64,000 nt of DNA, taken from Litsea cubeba (Eukaryota > Streptophyta > Magnoliopsida > Laurales > Lauraceae). The position numbers were made by a program, and so were the translations under genes. Positions 22,851 to 33,618 of this stretch are shown here, one piece after another; position 1 is the first letter of the stretch, and every line of letters begins with the position of its first letter. The stretch covers positions 64,289,984 to 64,353,983 of the forward strand of contig CM022950.1 of assembly GCA_012931725.1 (NCBI GenBank). The letters are read 5' to 3'. Under the pieces are notes generated by a model that saw only the letters and a program-made list of their open reading frames with translations, was not told where the DNA came from and searched no databases.

Positions 22851-25460
22851 TGGCACGATCCGAGCTCGAGATAAAAGTTTAAAACGAGTTAATCTCGAGT
22901 CGTGACCATACTTACTCCCGTGAACTTTAAACATAAAATTCACAAGGGATATCAAATTACACATTATGCGGAATATAAACAAAACTGTATTTACATTATG
23001 AACAATAAACATGTTCTAAAAGTCTCACATTATGATTACAATACTTTATCTTCACTCAATGAATTCTTTGGAAGAAACTGTATTAGTTATTTTCATTGGA
23101 GCTGTAACCTCTGAAGGACCGGCAATGGCAGTTGTGCCTGTAATGCCATCAATAATACTATGAATTCACAATTCAGCAATGTATAAACAGTTCTACGATT
23201 TCATATGCTAATCATATTTTTAATGTATCTAATTAATCATTAGACCTAAACAAATTAAACAGTATTAATCTATCTAATTCAATATGAGACTAAAACCAAT
23301 ATTAATCTCAATGACAGTAACAATACTTACAATTTACAAATCAATTATAATTACGGTTACTAATCAATGAGAGTCTTTATAAGTTGGCAAACTACCATAG
23401 CATTTCCAAATCAAATTATATCTCCCCTAAAAAGGAAGAATTATATAAATTCCCCGGCACAGGACTAATGGGCGCACCATTCATAACTCAGGCCTCAAGG
23501 ACTTATCAAATAAGTGAAGTCTACTCAGTGTCTTGATCAGAGATCACTAGCATCACCATGGAGTTCCGGAACACTCCCAAATAATCTGCTACAACAGACA
23601 GAAATCACTATATAGTGTCAGACTCAATATATAATACAATTCATTTAATTTAGTTTCCATTTAATTATAAATGAACGGAGACAAATCAATAAATAATCAT
23701 TCCAGGATTCGTTTCAATATACAAATCAATAATTACCCTATCTGGGTTTGATTTACCATATAGTGTCATCTAAGACAATAAAGAACATACATTTGACAAT
23801 TCGAATTCAATTAAACACTACCATCCAATTGGGTGTAATCCTCAGTTATTTAATGTACTTGTGTTATTATCGATAAACATCACAGTTATATATAATTTGT
23901 ACATTAAAGTTCCCTTAATTATCACCTATGGATGTATAAACAATATGAACAGCCTTGATTTAATCAATAGGCTTATTACTTTAAAAATTCAGGAATTAAA
24001 CCTAGAATTTCATAATGTCGGTCACCTGTTAGGTCACATTTCGGTTGACCGAACCTATAACGTCAGTTAACTCTCGGTTAACCATCGGTTCATCTATCGG
24101 TTTATTCTCGGTTCAAAACCAGAAATGACTAATTCACTAAAAATACATAACTCGGTTAACCTGTCGGTTAATCGAACTACACTTGTCAGCTGACCGAACC
24201 AAGTTCGGTCAGGTCTCGGTTCACAATTCAGAGACACACTTTTTCCTTGCATTTACATTGTCGGTCAGGTCATCGGTCATATGTCGGTTGACCGACGGCT
24301 AACCGACCTTATAATGTTGGTTAACCGAACTCTGTACAAAATTCTCTATAAATTCTGAAATGAGTTCTGTTTTGAACCAAACCATCACAGCCTGCATAAA
24401 AAGCTTGGAACCTCCTGTTCCCACCCTCATTCATCATTTAAACACATTATAACACTTCTATTTCTTTTCTTTCTTTATAAAACATTATCTAATCATTTCC
24501 AATGATTCATAAATCACATAAATTCTAAACAATTGAAAACAATCGTTTCTAATGATAAATCAAAAGAACTCATAATACTAAGCATATAATCATAAACAGT
24601 TTTTATACTTGCCTTAATAGATGTCTAACACAAAAACCCCTTTTTCTCTTGAGCTTCTAATTGAGACAAAGTCACTCAATTGAAACCCTTCTTTAACCTA
24701 ACATCAAGAAAATACCCATAACAAAATTCTTAGAAGTTATAAAGCTAAAAACCATTCCAATTCATTTAATAGAACTCAAAAGTTTTCTAACTATGATGAT
24801 TTACTTACTTGTTAATCCAAGGAAGAGAAATAACAGATTCTCTTCAACTTCAACTTCAAAGAAAATCAAGCACAGTGAAGAAGATGATGATGAAAATCAC
24901 AAATCCTTTTCCAAAATCACTTGCACAACTCCAAAGTTTAATAATCGTGGAAGAAAAACGAAGAAGAAATGAAGAAGAAAGAGTCTAGGGCTCTTCTCAG
25001 CTACTGTAAAATCATCCCACCTAATAAAATGGGTTTTGAGTTCTTTTAAAAACTTACAAGAGGACATTTTGCCTTTTAACCCTCTATTTTATGCTTATTT
25101 TCATTTTTAGTCAAATTAAGACCTATTTAACTCATCTTAAGTCAAATGAAAACATGTGTATTATGAAAATTGATATACTTATTGAAATACACATGAAGGC
25201 ATAAAGTTTTACTACATTTGACAAAATACGCATAAATCCGTATTTACGGAAAAGTCCTTTATTTCACTAATTTGAGTCTCAAACTCAAATTAATTAATTT
25301 AATGTCTTCCAAATCATTTCATTAGGCTTTATTCATTCTTCCAATACTAAGTCAACTCATCTTGACCATTAATCATATTTAACTTGACTAGTCATGCTTA
25401 ATCCATAATAATCTCGATTAATTAGAGTTAATCAGGATTAACTCGGGACGAGGTGTAACA
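22851..25460 (-). mobile_element. solo LTR with perfect TSD
   Basis: On the minus strand it starts TGTTACACCTCGTCCCGAG (25460) and ends GGATCGTGCCA (22851). A perfect 5-bp TSD, ATTCC, lies at 22846-22850 and 25461-25465. A TATA-like TTTTTAAAAG lies near 25050 on the minus strand. It is 2.6 kb with no coding domain or second LTR. Its ends and layout fit a gypsy family related to, but distinct from, the LTR at 15536-19939. Confidence 0.82.
24010..24330. repeat. TCGGTTNACCGA motif cluster in the solo LTR
   Basis: About 18 copies of TCGGTT or its complement, many as the near-palindrome TCGGTTAACCGA or GGTTGACCGA, within 320 bp. It sits downstream of the TATA candidate in LTR orientation. Confidence 0.8.
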
Positions 25461-25465
25461 ATTCC

Positions 25466-26733
25466 GCACATCATCTTAATGTGGGCCATATAGTTTGTGG
25501 TCAAGGGTCCTGGACTTGTTCTGTTTCTAAATAATAGGAGTCTATTTGACTGGGTATTTAGTTGAAGATGTATTATTTATATGAGTGTGTCATGTAGGTA
25601 GTTTGTTGAAACCTCCTGAGATCATGTGATCTTGAGTTGTATTTATTGAACGTTATGAATGAAATAGAGGATGGACATCTTTATGCAAAAAACTATTAAT
25701 TGGTGTAATCTCACATCTAAAATTCTATCATATTAGCTTCCTCTTTAAGTAGTGAGTCCCATTTTCACTATAGCTTGGGGACAAAGAAAACCACATGTCA
25801 CTTGGTTTCAGAGTCAGGTTTAATTCTAAGATGGCATGCAATACTTGTGGAGTCCAGAGAATGAAGAATAAATCTGTAGACTACAAGCTTCTCATGCAAA
25901 GCTGAAAGAGACATCGGAAGACCATTGCAGGTTGCTAATCGAGATACTACAATGCTTGGAGGATCTTCAAACTACATTAAGGTTGGCTTTAGTGTTAGGG
26001 TAGCGCTTGAGGTGGTTTGGCTGCAATTAGATTGAGTTCCGAATTTGAAGTCGTAGAACTATCATTCGGCCATTGTGATAGTATTTTAGGTATTTTAAAA
26101 GTTAAGTCAAATTATGGCTTGTTAGATAATTTAAATTGTTCAAAGAAGCTTTCGTTCTTGGTCCGGACCCACTTGACGCCCCCAAACCAATTCGTTTTCA
26201 ACGTACTGTCCACTTAAGTGGGAGGGATGTAAGCGTCATTTTTTAATTTCTTGATTTCATAAAAGTGACCGCCCATCACCCTTTTTTCCTTCTTCTCTTC
26301 TCGTTCCAGCTCCAAGCCAATGAGACAATAGCCGTTCTGCCATTGCTTCCTCCTCCATTTCTCCACCAAATCCAAGTTCCAATCCATGAGAATTCTTCCC
26401 CACACCTCCACGACCGCTACAATATCCTTCTCTTCCCATTTCAAGCATGGTGACCTCCATTGGCTACCAAATTTTCTTTGTTAAGACACCAATAAGAAGC
26501 TTTCATTTTAATCTCTTAGATTTGTGATTTAGACTCCATTTCCACCTTAGATCTTGACGTGCATGGCATTTCTCCAACTCCTCTCTTTATTTCAATTTTT
26601 GTAGGATTTTAAATCTGAATTAGGGGATTTGGGGGAAATGAGTGATTTTAGCTTATAAAATATCATATTTTCTTGTCATACTCTATTGTTCTTGTTTTAT
26701 GTTAATGTACATATATAAGGTTAAAAATGAAAA
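25466..26733. other. intergenic, no gene recognised
   Basis: It continues the target DNA of the solo LTR. Short ORFs around 26017-26460 on both strands lack known motifs. Confidence 0.45.
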
Positions 26734-26738
26734 TAGAA

Positions 26739-27464
26739 ATTGTAGGTGCCTAAATTAATACGGACTTAATGAGGATGGATTAGGATGAATAATAAGTTTC
26801 TTTGGAGATGATGGAATGCCCGGAGACCTAAAAGGGGAGGAGAGAAAAGCAATTAAAGACCCAGGGTGCAATCAGCGCAAGGCTCTCCAATGCCTAAGTT
26901 AGTCATGCAACTAGACAAAGGATGAAGAAAAATGGAGAGTTTTGAGAGGCAGAGTGTATGTAAGCGTGGATGCATACCTGAAAGGGGAATTGCTCCTTGA
27001 ATATTTATAGGTAGGGAACCCTTTGACTTTGGGTAGGGAGTCCCATGACTCTTGACAGGTACTTGAAAAGTACAGTCCCATCGAGCACACCTTTCATTAA
27101 TGGCAATCCCATCGGACCATACCCTGATACCTTAATGGCGGGTCCCATCGGACCTAACTCTAGTTGACCTTAGAAGCAGAGTCCCATCGGACCCTACCCT
27201 AATGTAGGCGTAGCCGCCGAATAATGATAACTTTTTATGTCTTATACGATGCATGTTATCATTACTCGACACGTTCTGTAACGTAGTTGAGTTGTCAGTG
27301 CTCGTCTCGGTTAGCACTCTGGCACTATTGTCGAGATATGAGCACCTGACACTGCTACCTAGATGGGAGCACCTGGCATTGCTGCCGAGATGGGAGGTTG
27401 AGACATGCCTAGCCAGTACTTTTACCGAAACTAGGGTAATCTCGGTATCTGAAAATGTCCCACA
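26739..27464 (-). repeat. 3' LTR of the gag-only element (short version)
   Basis: 726 bp. It has only two complete 27-bp minisatellite units (about 27325-27390), against seven in the partner LTR. Confidence 0.88.
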
Positions 27465-27555
27465 CAATTATCCCCTAGCTTCTGACTTCTTAGTGTTCCC
27501 TAACTCTTTGAAGTCGGGAGCTAAGTAATGATGGGAGAACCTTTCCAAGCCCATA

Positions 27556-29175
27556 TTATATTTCATCTCGGTGCTGATAAGCTCGGTCGCTATTTCTGTC
27601 TTCTTCTTTAATGTAGTCCTTTAAGTGCCCGTCTTTGACAAGCTTTTTAAGATGTGACTCGAAGGCCATGTAGTATTCGGTTCTGTGTCCATTTTGCTTG
27701 TGATAGGCACAGAACTTGCTCTGATGACGTGTGGAGGGATCACCCTTCATGGGCTACGGCCACTTGAAGAATGGTTGTGACTTGTTTCTGCCAAGGAGTT
27801 TGTGGATTGGCTCCTTAAAGATCGTGTTCACAGCCTTGTAGGAGGCAACAGTTGGCTTGGACTCCTTGCTGCCCCCCGAGGTAGAGGTCGAGACTTCTGC
27901 TGAGCTCGTGGGTGCCCTGTCTTGGACTGCCTGCCAGAGGTCAAAGTCTTCCCGAGCTCGGGCCTCGTCTTCTTCTTGCTCAATGAACTGATTCACCCTG
28001 GTCATCACTGCCTTCACCGTGACCATGGGGAACCGAACCAAGTCCCTTCGAAGCTCGTTGCCTGGCAATAGAGCTTGTTTGAAAGATTTAATCGCCACCT
28101 AGTCAGTGGCGTCTTTGACTTGGCTGTAAATGATCCAGAACCTTTTGGTGAAGTAAGTGACGTTCTCGGTCCGCCTCATTCTGAGAGCCATTATGTCATC
28201 GTCGGTTTTGAGAATGACTCTGTGCACCTGGAACTTTTCCACGAAGGAGTTCCGGACTGCTGCTAGTTCGAAATTGACCCTTCTGGGAGTGCGCATAACC
28301 ACTTCAGGGGAAGGTCTCCCAGATTGGAGGAGAAAATTCTGCAGTTTAGGTGACATGTATCGCCCCAAACTGACATCCTCTGAGTAAAATGTCGAAGATG
28401 TGCTGTTGGGTCTGAGGTTCCGTCGTAAAGGACAAACCTTGGCACATTGAACTTGTCAGGGAGGGAAAAGTCCCTTATTTCTTGAGAGAAAGGAGATGTG
28501 CCGTGGTCCTCAGAATCGTAAGCATTTAGTCGATTTCGGGTGAAACCAACCACCTCCATGTTCTTATGGATTGTTTGCTTGACTTGTTGGTCAAGCCACT
28601 CCCTCAAGTCGTCATTGTCTTCTGGTGATTGCCCCGACCTCCTTTTCGAGTGGCTGTTACTCGAGCCCTCATCGCAAGCTCAGTCGCGTCTCTTGTTATT
28701 CAGGATTTGCCACAAATCTTTCTTAGCCGAAGGAGCTTGTTTGCCTTTAGGGGGTGGAGACGTTGCCCTTGTCTTCTTCTGGAGCTGCTGCCGGAGTTGA
28801 CGAATCAACTCATCCTGTTCTTGGATAACAAGGTTTTGGGCCCTGATATCCGCAAGGAGTGGGTTGTCATCATTGTCGGTATTGGCCTGGCGGTAGGATT
28901 GATTGTGATCCATTTCTTATTGGGGATTTATCCCGTTGGAGATGCTCTAGTTGAGGACCATTTTGCCGGGAATGCTCCAGCTGAGAGTTATCTTGCCGAG
29001 GAGGTGCTGTCACCTCCCTTAAAGATGAACCTGACTGGGTTGCTTGTTCTCCAACGCTCGCGGCACCAGACCCTGGCCCGGATCTCTTCTAACGAGGAAC
29101 GGGCGGCAACTGCATCGTCAATAGTGGTGGTAAGGTTTTTGAAGATTCTCCGCCCTTTTTAGTTTTTGGAGGCAT
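27556..29175 (-). pseudogene. gypsy-type gag, degraded
   Basis: An ATG at 29175 opens MPPKTKKGGESSK but meets a stop after 28 codons. Downstream frames give a coiled segment (LVIQEQDELIRQLRQQLQKK at about 28850), then the gag core: FSLPDKFNVPRFVLYDGTSD and PTAHLRHFTQRMSVWG, NVTYFTKRFW, and PGNELRRDLVRFP. A zinc-knuckle-like KFCAYHKQNGHRTEYY near 27715 matches the CxxH...GH...C pattern, but its last cysteine is tyrosine. Several stops and frame changes separate these parts. The order and motifs support gag; it is non-functional as it stands. Confidence 0.85.
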
Positions 29176-29220
29176 GGTGTTTAGGAATTTGATTTAATTG
29201 TTTCCCCACAAACAACGCCA

Positions 29221-30080
29221 ATTGTAAGTGCCTAAATTAATAAAGACGTAATGAGGATGGATTAGGATGAATAATAAGTTTCTTTGGAGATGATGGAATG
29301 CTCGGAGACCTGAAAGGGGAGGAGAGAAAAGCAATCAAAGACCCAGGGTGCAATCAGCGCAAGGCTCTCTGATGCCTAAGTTAGTCCTGCAACTAGACAA
29401 AGGATGAAGAAAAATGGAGAGTCTTGAGAGACAGAGTGTATGTAAGCGTGAATGCATACCTGAAAGGGGAATTGCTCTTTGAATATTTATAGGTAGGGAA
29501 CCCTTTTAACTTTGGGTAGGAGTCCCATGACTCTTGACAGGTACTTGAAAAGTACAGTCCCATCGAGCACACCTTTCATTAATGACAATCCCATCGGACC
29601 ATACCCTGATACCTTAATGGAGGGTCCCATCGGACCTGACCCTGGTTGACCTTAGAAGCAGAGTTCCATCGGACCCTACCCTGATGTAAACGCAGCCGCC
29701 GGATAATGATAACTCTTTATGTCTTATCCGATGCATGTTATCATTACTCGACACGTTCTGTAACGTAGTTGAGTTGTCAGTGCTCATCTCGGTTAGCACT
29801 CTGACACTATTGCCGAGATGGGAGCACCTGGCACTGCTGCTTAAATCGAAGCACCTGGCACCGCTGCCTAGATGGGATCACCTGGCACCATTGCCGAGAT
29901 AGGAGCACCTGACACTACTCCCTAGATGGGTGCACCTGGTACCATTGCCGAGATGGGAACACCTGGCATTACTGTCTAGATGGGAGCACCTGGCACCACT
30001 GTCGTGATGGGAGGGGAGACATGCATAGCCAGTACTTTTACCGAAACTAGGGTAATCTCGGTATCTGAAAATGTCCCACA
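29221..30080 (-). repeat. 5' LTR of the gag-only element (long version)
   Basis: 860 bp. It is 134 bp longer than its partner, almost exactly five extra 27-bp units. Confidence 0.88.
29812..30010. repeat. 27-bp minisatellite, seven units, in the LTR
   Basis: Units of the form GCCGAGATGGGAGCACCTGG + CACTGCT alternate with units starting GCCTAGATGGG, giving a 54-bp higher-order pattern. The partner LTR has two units at the same place. Confidence 0.9.
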
Positions 30081-30575
30081 TAGAAAGAAGAAGAAGGAGA
30101 TATTGCCCAAGTATCCACCTAAAACAGACTTTGTTGCGCATGGTCCACTTCAAGTTGTTGTCTTGGGGCATGTATGATATGATAACGATGTTCGGAACAT
30201 CCGATTCCTAGGTTTGGCCGGTACAGACAATTGCTAGCAAATATATCCCATTCCATCATGCGCTCTTCTAGAGAAAAAGCTGTTAATTCAGTTCAGTTCT
30301 AAGAAGAGGACTAGTCTATAACCTTGACCTTCTTAAGCAATATGAAGCAAGAGGAGTCAGGAACGAGTGAAGCCTTTAATTATCATCACATTGGTGATTG
30401 AGGGTGTCTGCATGCAAAGTCCGAAAGATCAAATATTCCCATAACCATCTTATAATGAAAACCTGCTTTAGTGGCCGGTGAAAGCTGAAAAAAAGAGAAA
30501 AGGATAAAAAAGAAAATCCAACACTCTTGTATTTTATTCCACAAACATGTTAGCTAAGGAGAATGCACATTGTTG

Positions 30576-30576
<1 letters not shown>

Positions 30577-30630
<54 letters not shown>
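30577..30630. repeat. 54-base poly-C tract with inverted-repeat flanks
   Basis: C54 is bounded by CATTGTTGA and TTTAACAATG, which are near complements, so the C-run would sit in the loop of a hairpin. The length may be an assembly or sequencing approximation. Confidence 0.9.
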
Positions 30631-31082
30631 TTTAACAATGAGCGGAGTGGTATGCACATACATGGATGAGAGAGAACACAATGAAGGGAAGGGAAGTGAA
30701 GAAGAGAGACACCATCAAATGCAGTGAGCCCCTCGGATTCAAAGAGGTTATAACAAGCGTACATGGGTAAATAAAGGAGGTCCACCCTTGAAGCAGTGTG
30801 TGTGATGATCATGATATCCCTGTGGCTACTCCTGAGGACAATTGTTTTATTATCTTTCAGTCCTAACTCTGCAAAAATGAAAGTAGTCCCAGATCCACGG
30901 AAAGGTTAACGAGATATTTGAGTTGGGCCTTCCAATCCAACCGGCAGCCCAATAGATCCATTCTCGGGTGATCATCAGCTACTCTACACCAGTACACAAT
31001 CTCGTACGTGGATTTGACCATTCAGGAAGGAGCAATTAATTAAAGGGGTTTTGACGTATTGGTTCACCTTAAATTTTGTTAT

Positions 31083-31389
31083 CCCAATTTCATGACTCAA
31101 ATTTATATAATGTCACCAGAGTCGTTTGACTCTGATCTCCCCATTTTTCTTTTTTCTTTTTTTTTACTTTTTTGCATTGGATCTCATGATAAAAAACTCA
31201 TGATATCATGGGATTCAAGTAGCTTTTCAACTTTTAATATGTAGATCCCATGACCTGGGTTTTAAAAAACCCATGATATCATGGGATTCAAGTAGCTTTT
31301 TAACTTTTAATATGTAAATCCCATGATATCATGAGATACAAAGTCAAACGACCTGGTAACATTTAGTGTCTTTTAGTCATGAATTGAGG
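31083..31389. mobile_element. MITE / foldback element with long imperfect TIRs
   Basis: Left CCCAATTTCATGACT...ATGTCACCAGAGTCGTTTGA pairs with the complement of the right end (31345-31389), about 45-50 bp with mismatches. The interior is a tandem duplication (about 31185-31335) around the palindrome CATGATATCATG. No TSD was identified. It abuts the element starting at 31388. Confidence 0.65.
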
Positions 31390-31690
31390 GCCCGTTTGGT
31401 AATTTAACTTGTAAAGTTAAGTCAAGTGAAGTCAAGTTAAACATCATATCAAAAATACTTTTTACCATAACTCCCTCCATCTTTTTTTTAAAAAAAAGTA
31501 AAAAAACAACTATATTTATTCACTAAAAGACAAAAAAATTTCATTTCCATGTATAAAAAGTCAAAAATATTCCATCCCAAACAACTAAAAATAAAATACC
31601 ATGATAACCCACTTATATTTTATTCATTCTTTTTATTTCACTTCACTCCACTTTATTTTAAAAATAAAATGCCAAGTGTCTAAAGGACTT
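31388..31690. mobile_element. GGGCCCGTTTGG-type DNA element, copy 1
   Basis: It starts GGGCCCGTTTGGTAATTTAA. From about 31450 to 31630 it is similar, in the same orientation, to 53230-53400, which ends TACCAAACGGGCCC. The pair together define both ends of one family. The right end here is degraded (CCAAGTGTCTAAAG). Confidence 0.55.
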
Positions 31691-31803
31691 TGAATTGTCA
31701 AATCCCCTTCATTAAATAATTCGGAGATTATGCAAAAGATGACAAAATCTTTGTGCAAATATTAATCCCTCGTAAGTCATATATCTCATGCAATCATTCT
31801 ACA

Positions 31804-31940
31804 TGGCCTTATAAATGGCCTGAACATGCCCTGGACCCTAGAATCTTATTTTCAAAATGATATCCTAGGGTCCAAAAATGAGATCCTAGGGTGTAGGGCA
31901 TGTTCATACCATTTTTCAGGCCATGAACATCAGGCCATTT
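31804..31940. repeat. imperfect hairpin (inverted repeat)
   Basis: Arms 31821-31852 and 31874-31906 pair over about 32 bp with roughly five mismatches (TGAACATGCCCT, ACCCTAG, ATCT blocks). Outer AAATGGCCTGA (31813-31823) is perfectly complementary to 31930-31940. Confidence 0.7.
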
Positions 31941-33334
31941 AGACTTTTTGTATCTCCTGAGCAATAGGAATTTGATAGCTGCCTTGCCAGCTCAACATCC
32001 CGCACCAATTATTATTAGGAAAATTCTACTAGCACACAGACTTTTTCTTTTTTCACACAAATTCTCTCTACACACATCATTGTAATTAAAAAATTACATT
32101 AATTCTTTCCACACACATCAAAATTTCCCAAAGTACCCATCCCTTCATTTCCCTCTTTCTTCCCACACACATCCTCTTCCAATACAGGGCTCTCCACCAT
32201 TACCATTTCATTTTTCTTCCCCATTTTTTTCATCTTAGATTACCTTGTTTTTCATGAAAACTTGTTATGGGGATAAATTCTCATTCAATGTAAGATTTTA
32301 CAAACAATGTTAGTTCATCCATCATCGCAAGGGTTTACTACCTAGAAACCGTGACTGTTCGGTCTCTGAGTGGCCGAACAGAATGCAAATGTCCGGAACT
32401 GTAGTTCCGAACAAAATTTGACTATGGTGTCCCAAGAGAAGTGTTCGGACACTATCTTTCGAACATGTTCCTTGTGTTCGGATGTACAGTTCCGAACAGA
32501 TGCAATATGTTCGGACCTGAAAGACCGTACATATCGGGACCTGCAACTCGTTCCAAACGAGAAATGGAGAAACGGACATTTCCACTGCTGCTCTGATTGA
32601 AAGACACCATTTGATTGTTGTTTTCTTCCTTCATTGCACTAGAAATCCTTTAGAGATAGAATGAAAAAAGATAAAGTACAAGAAGAACGAAAGATGAAGG
32701 AGATGGGTTGTCCAAGAGCAGAAAATGGAGAAAGATGAATTGCCCAATATGTTTTGAGTTTTTTTGGAAAGTGGAAAGTGAGAAGTGGAGAGTGAAATGA
32801 GTGGGAGGAAAGAAGAGATGGGTGGGAGGGAAGAAGATGAACTTATGTGTGAAAAAAAGAATAATAAATATTTTAATTATTTTATAAAATGATAAAAAAA
32901 TAATAAAAAAAAAAGATAAATTCCTTGAGCCGGAACAAGAAAAAATTTACGTGCAAAACATCAGCACTCTTATTATTATTATTATTATTATGTTACGGAA
33001 AAAAAATGAAGGTGCTTCTCCGCACATTCATTTTGGCGGACGGGACGCTGCACAAAAGGTGACGGACGATAGTCAGAACATTCAACATAGTCTCCCTCAG
33101 TCCCTCTCCCCTCCACAATATGTACGGATGACATGATTGTCATTTGTAAGAAAAATAGTAAGAACCCATTACCCACTCAGCCTGCATTTAACAAAATTAG
33201 TTTTTAGGACCTATTGGTTTTAGAATATAAAGTGGACTGGCTGTGGACTGGGGACTGGGGACTGTGGACTGCGTGCGTGGTAAAGGTCAAAACACAGAGA
33301 CAGAGGCGTTATTGGATTTAATTATTTTAGAGGG

Positions 33335-33350
33335 TAGGGCTATATAGAAA
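33335..33350 (+). promoter_or_regulatory. candidate TATA box of the SIP1 aquaporin gene
   Basis: GGGCTATATAGAAAAATA lies about 280 bp before the start codon, which would give a 5' UTR of roughly 245 bp. It is the best TATA match in the region; no transcript evidence is available. Confidence 0.45.
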
Positions 33351-33618
33351 AATAAAAACATAAATATAAAATAATAAATAAGGATTGGGTAGGTGAGGTG
33401 CGTGGGAGATGGGGGATTAGAAACAGGACAAAAAAAAAAACAAGTGGCAGAGAGAGAAAGTGGAGAACAACCTTGAACCTACCACTGTTCTGTCTCTGAC
33501 CGGCCTTTCTTTCTTCTTTCTTCTCCATCAGCACAACACAGCAGTGAATAATAAAGAGAGAGAGAGGAAGGCTACTACGTACTACTGCTGTAGGGAAGGA
33601 AGGAGAAGAGAGAGAGCG

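Larger units (their letters stand above)
26739..30080 (-). mobile_element. gag-only (non-autonomous) LTR retrotransposon, complete ends
   Basis: LTRs are 26739-27464 and 29221-30080, and a 5-bp TSD, TAGAA, lies at 26734-26738 and 30081-30085. On the minus strand the LTR starts TGTGGGACATTTTCAG; its other end reads TTACAAT, so the end is AT rather than the usual CA if the TSD is taken exactly. After the 5' LTR comes TGGCGTTGTTTGTGGGG, the usual gypsy interior start; AGGGGATAATTG before the 3' LTR is the candidate polypurine tract. The 1.76-kb interior encodes only a degraded gag. No protease, RT or integrase similarity is present. Confidence 0.88.
30086..33337. other. upstream region of the SIP1 aquaporin, repeats only
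   Basis: No gene is recognised. It holds the C54 tract, a MITE, a GGGCCCGTTTGG-type element and a hairpin (listed separately). The stretch 31950-33330 has AT-rich and A-rich runs and no feature I can name. Confidence 0.5.

Noticed and set aside
30534..30812. Glycine-rich ORF over the poly-C tract
   Set aside because: Translation of a homopolymer; no supporting context.
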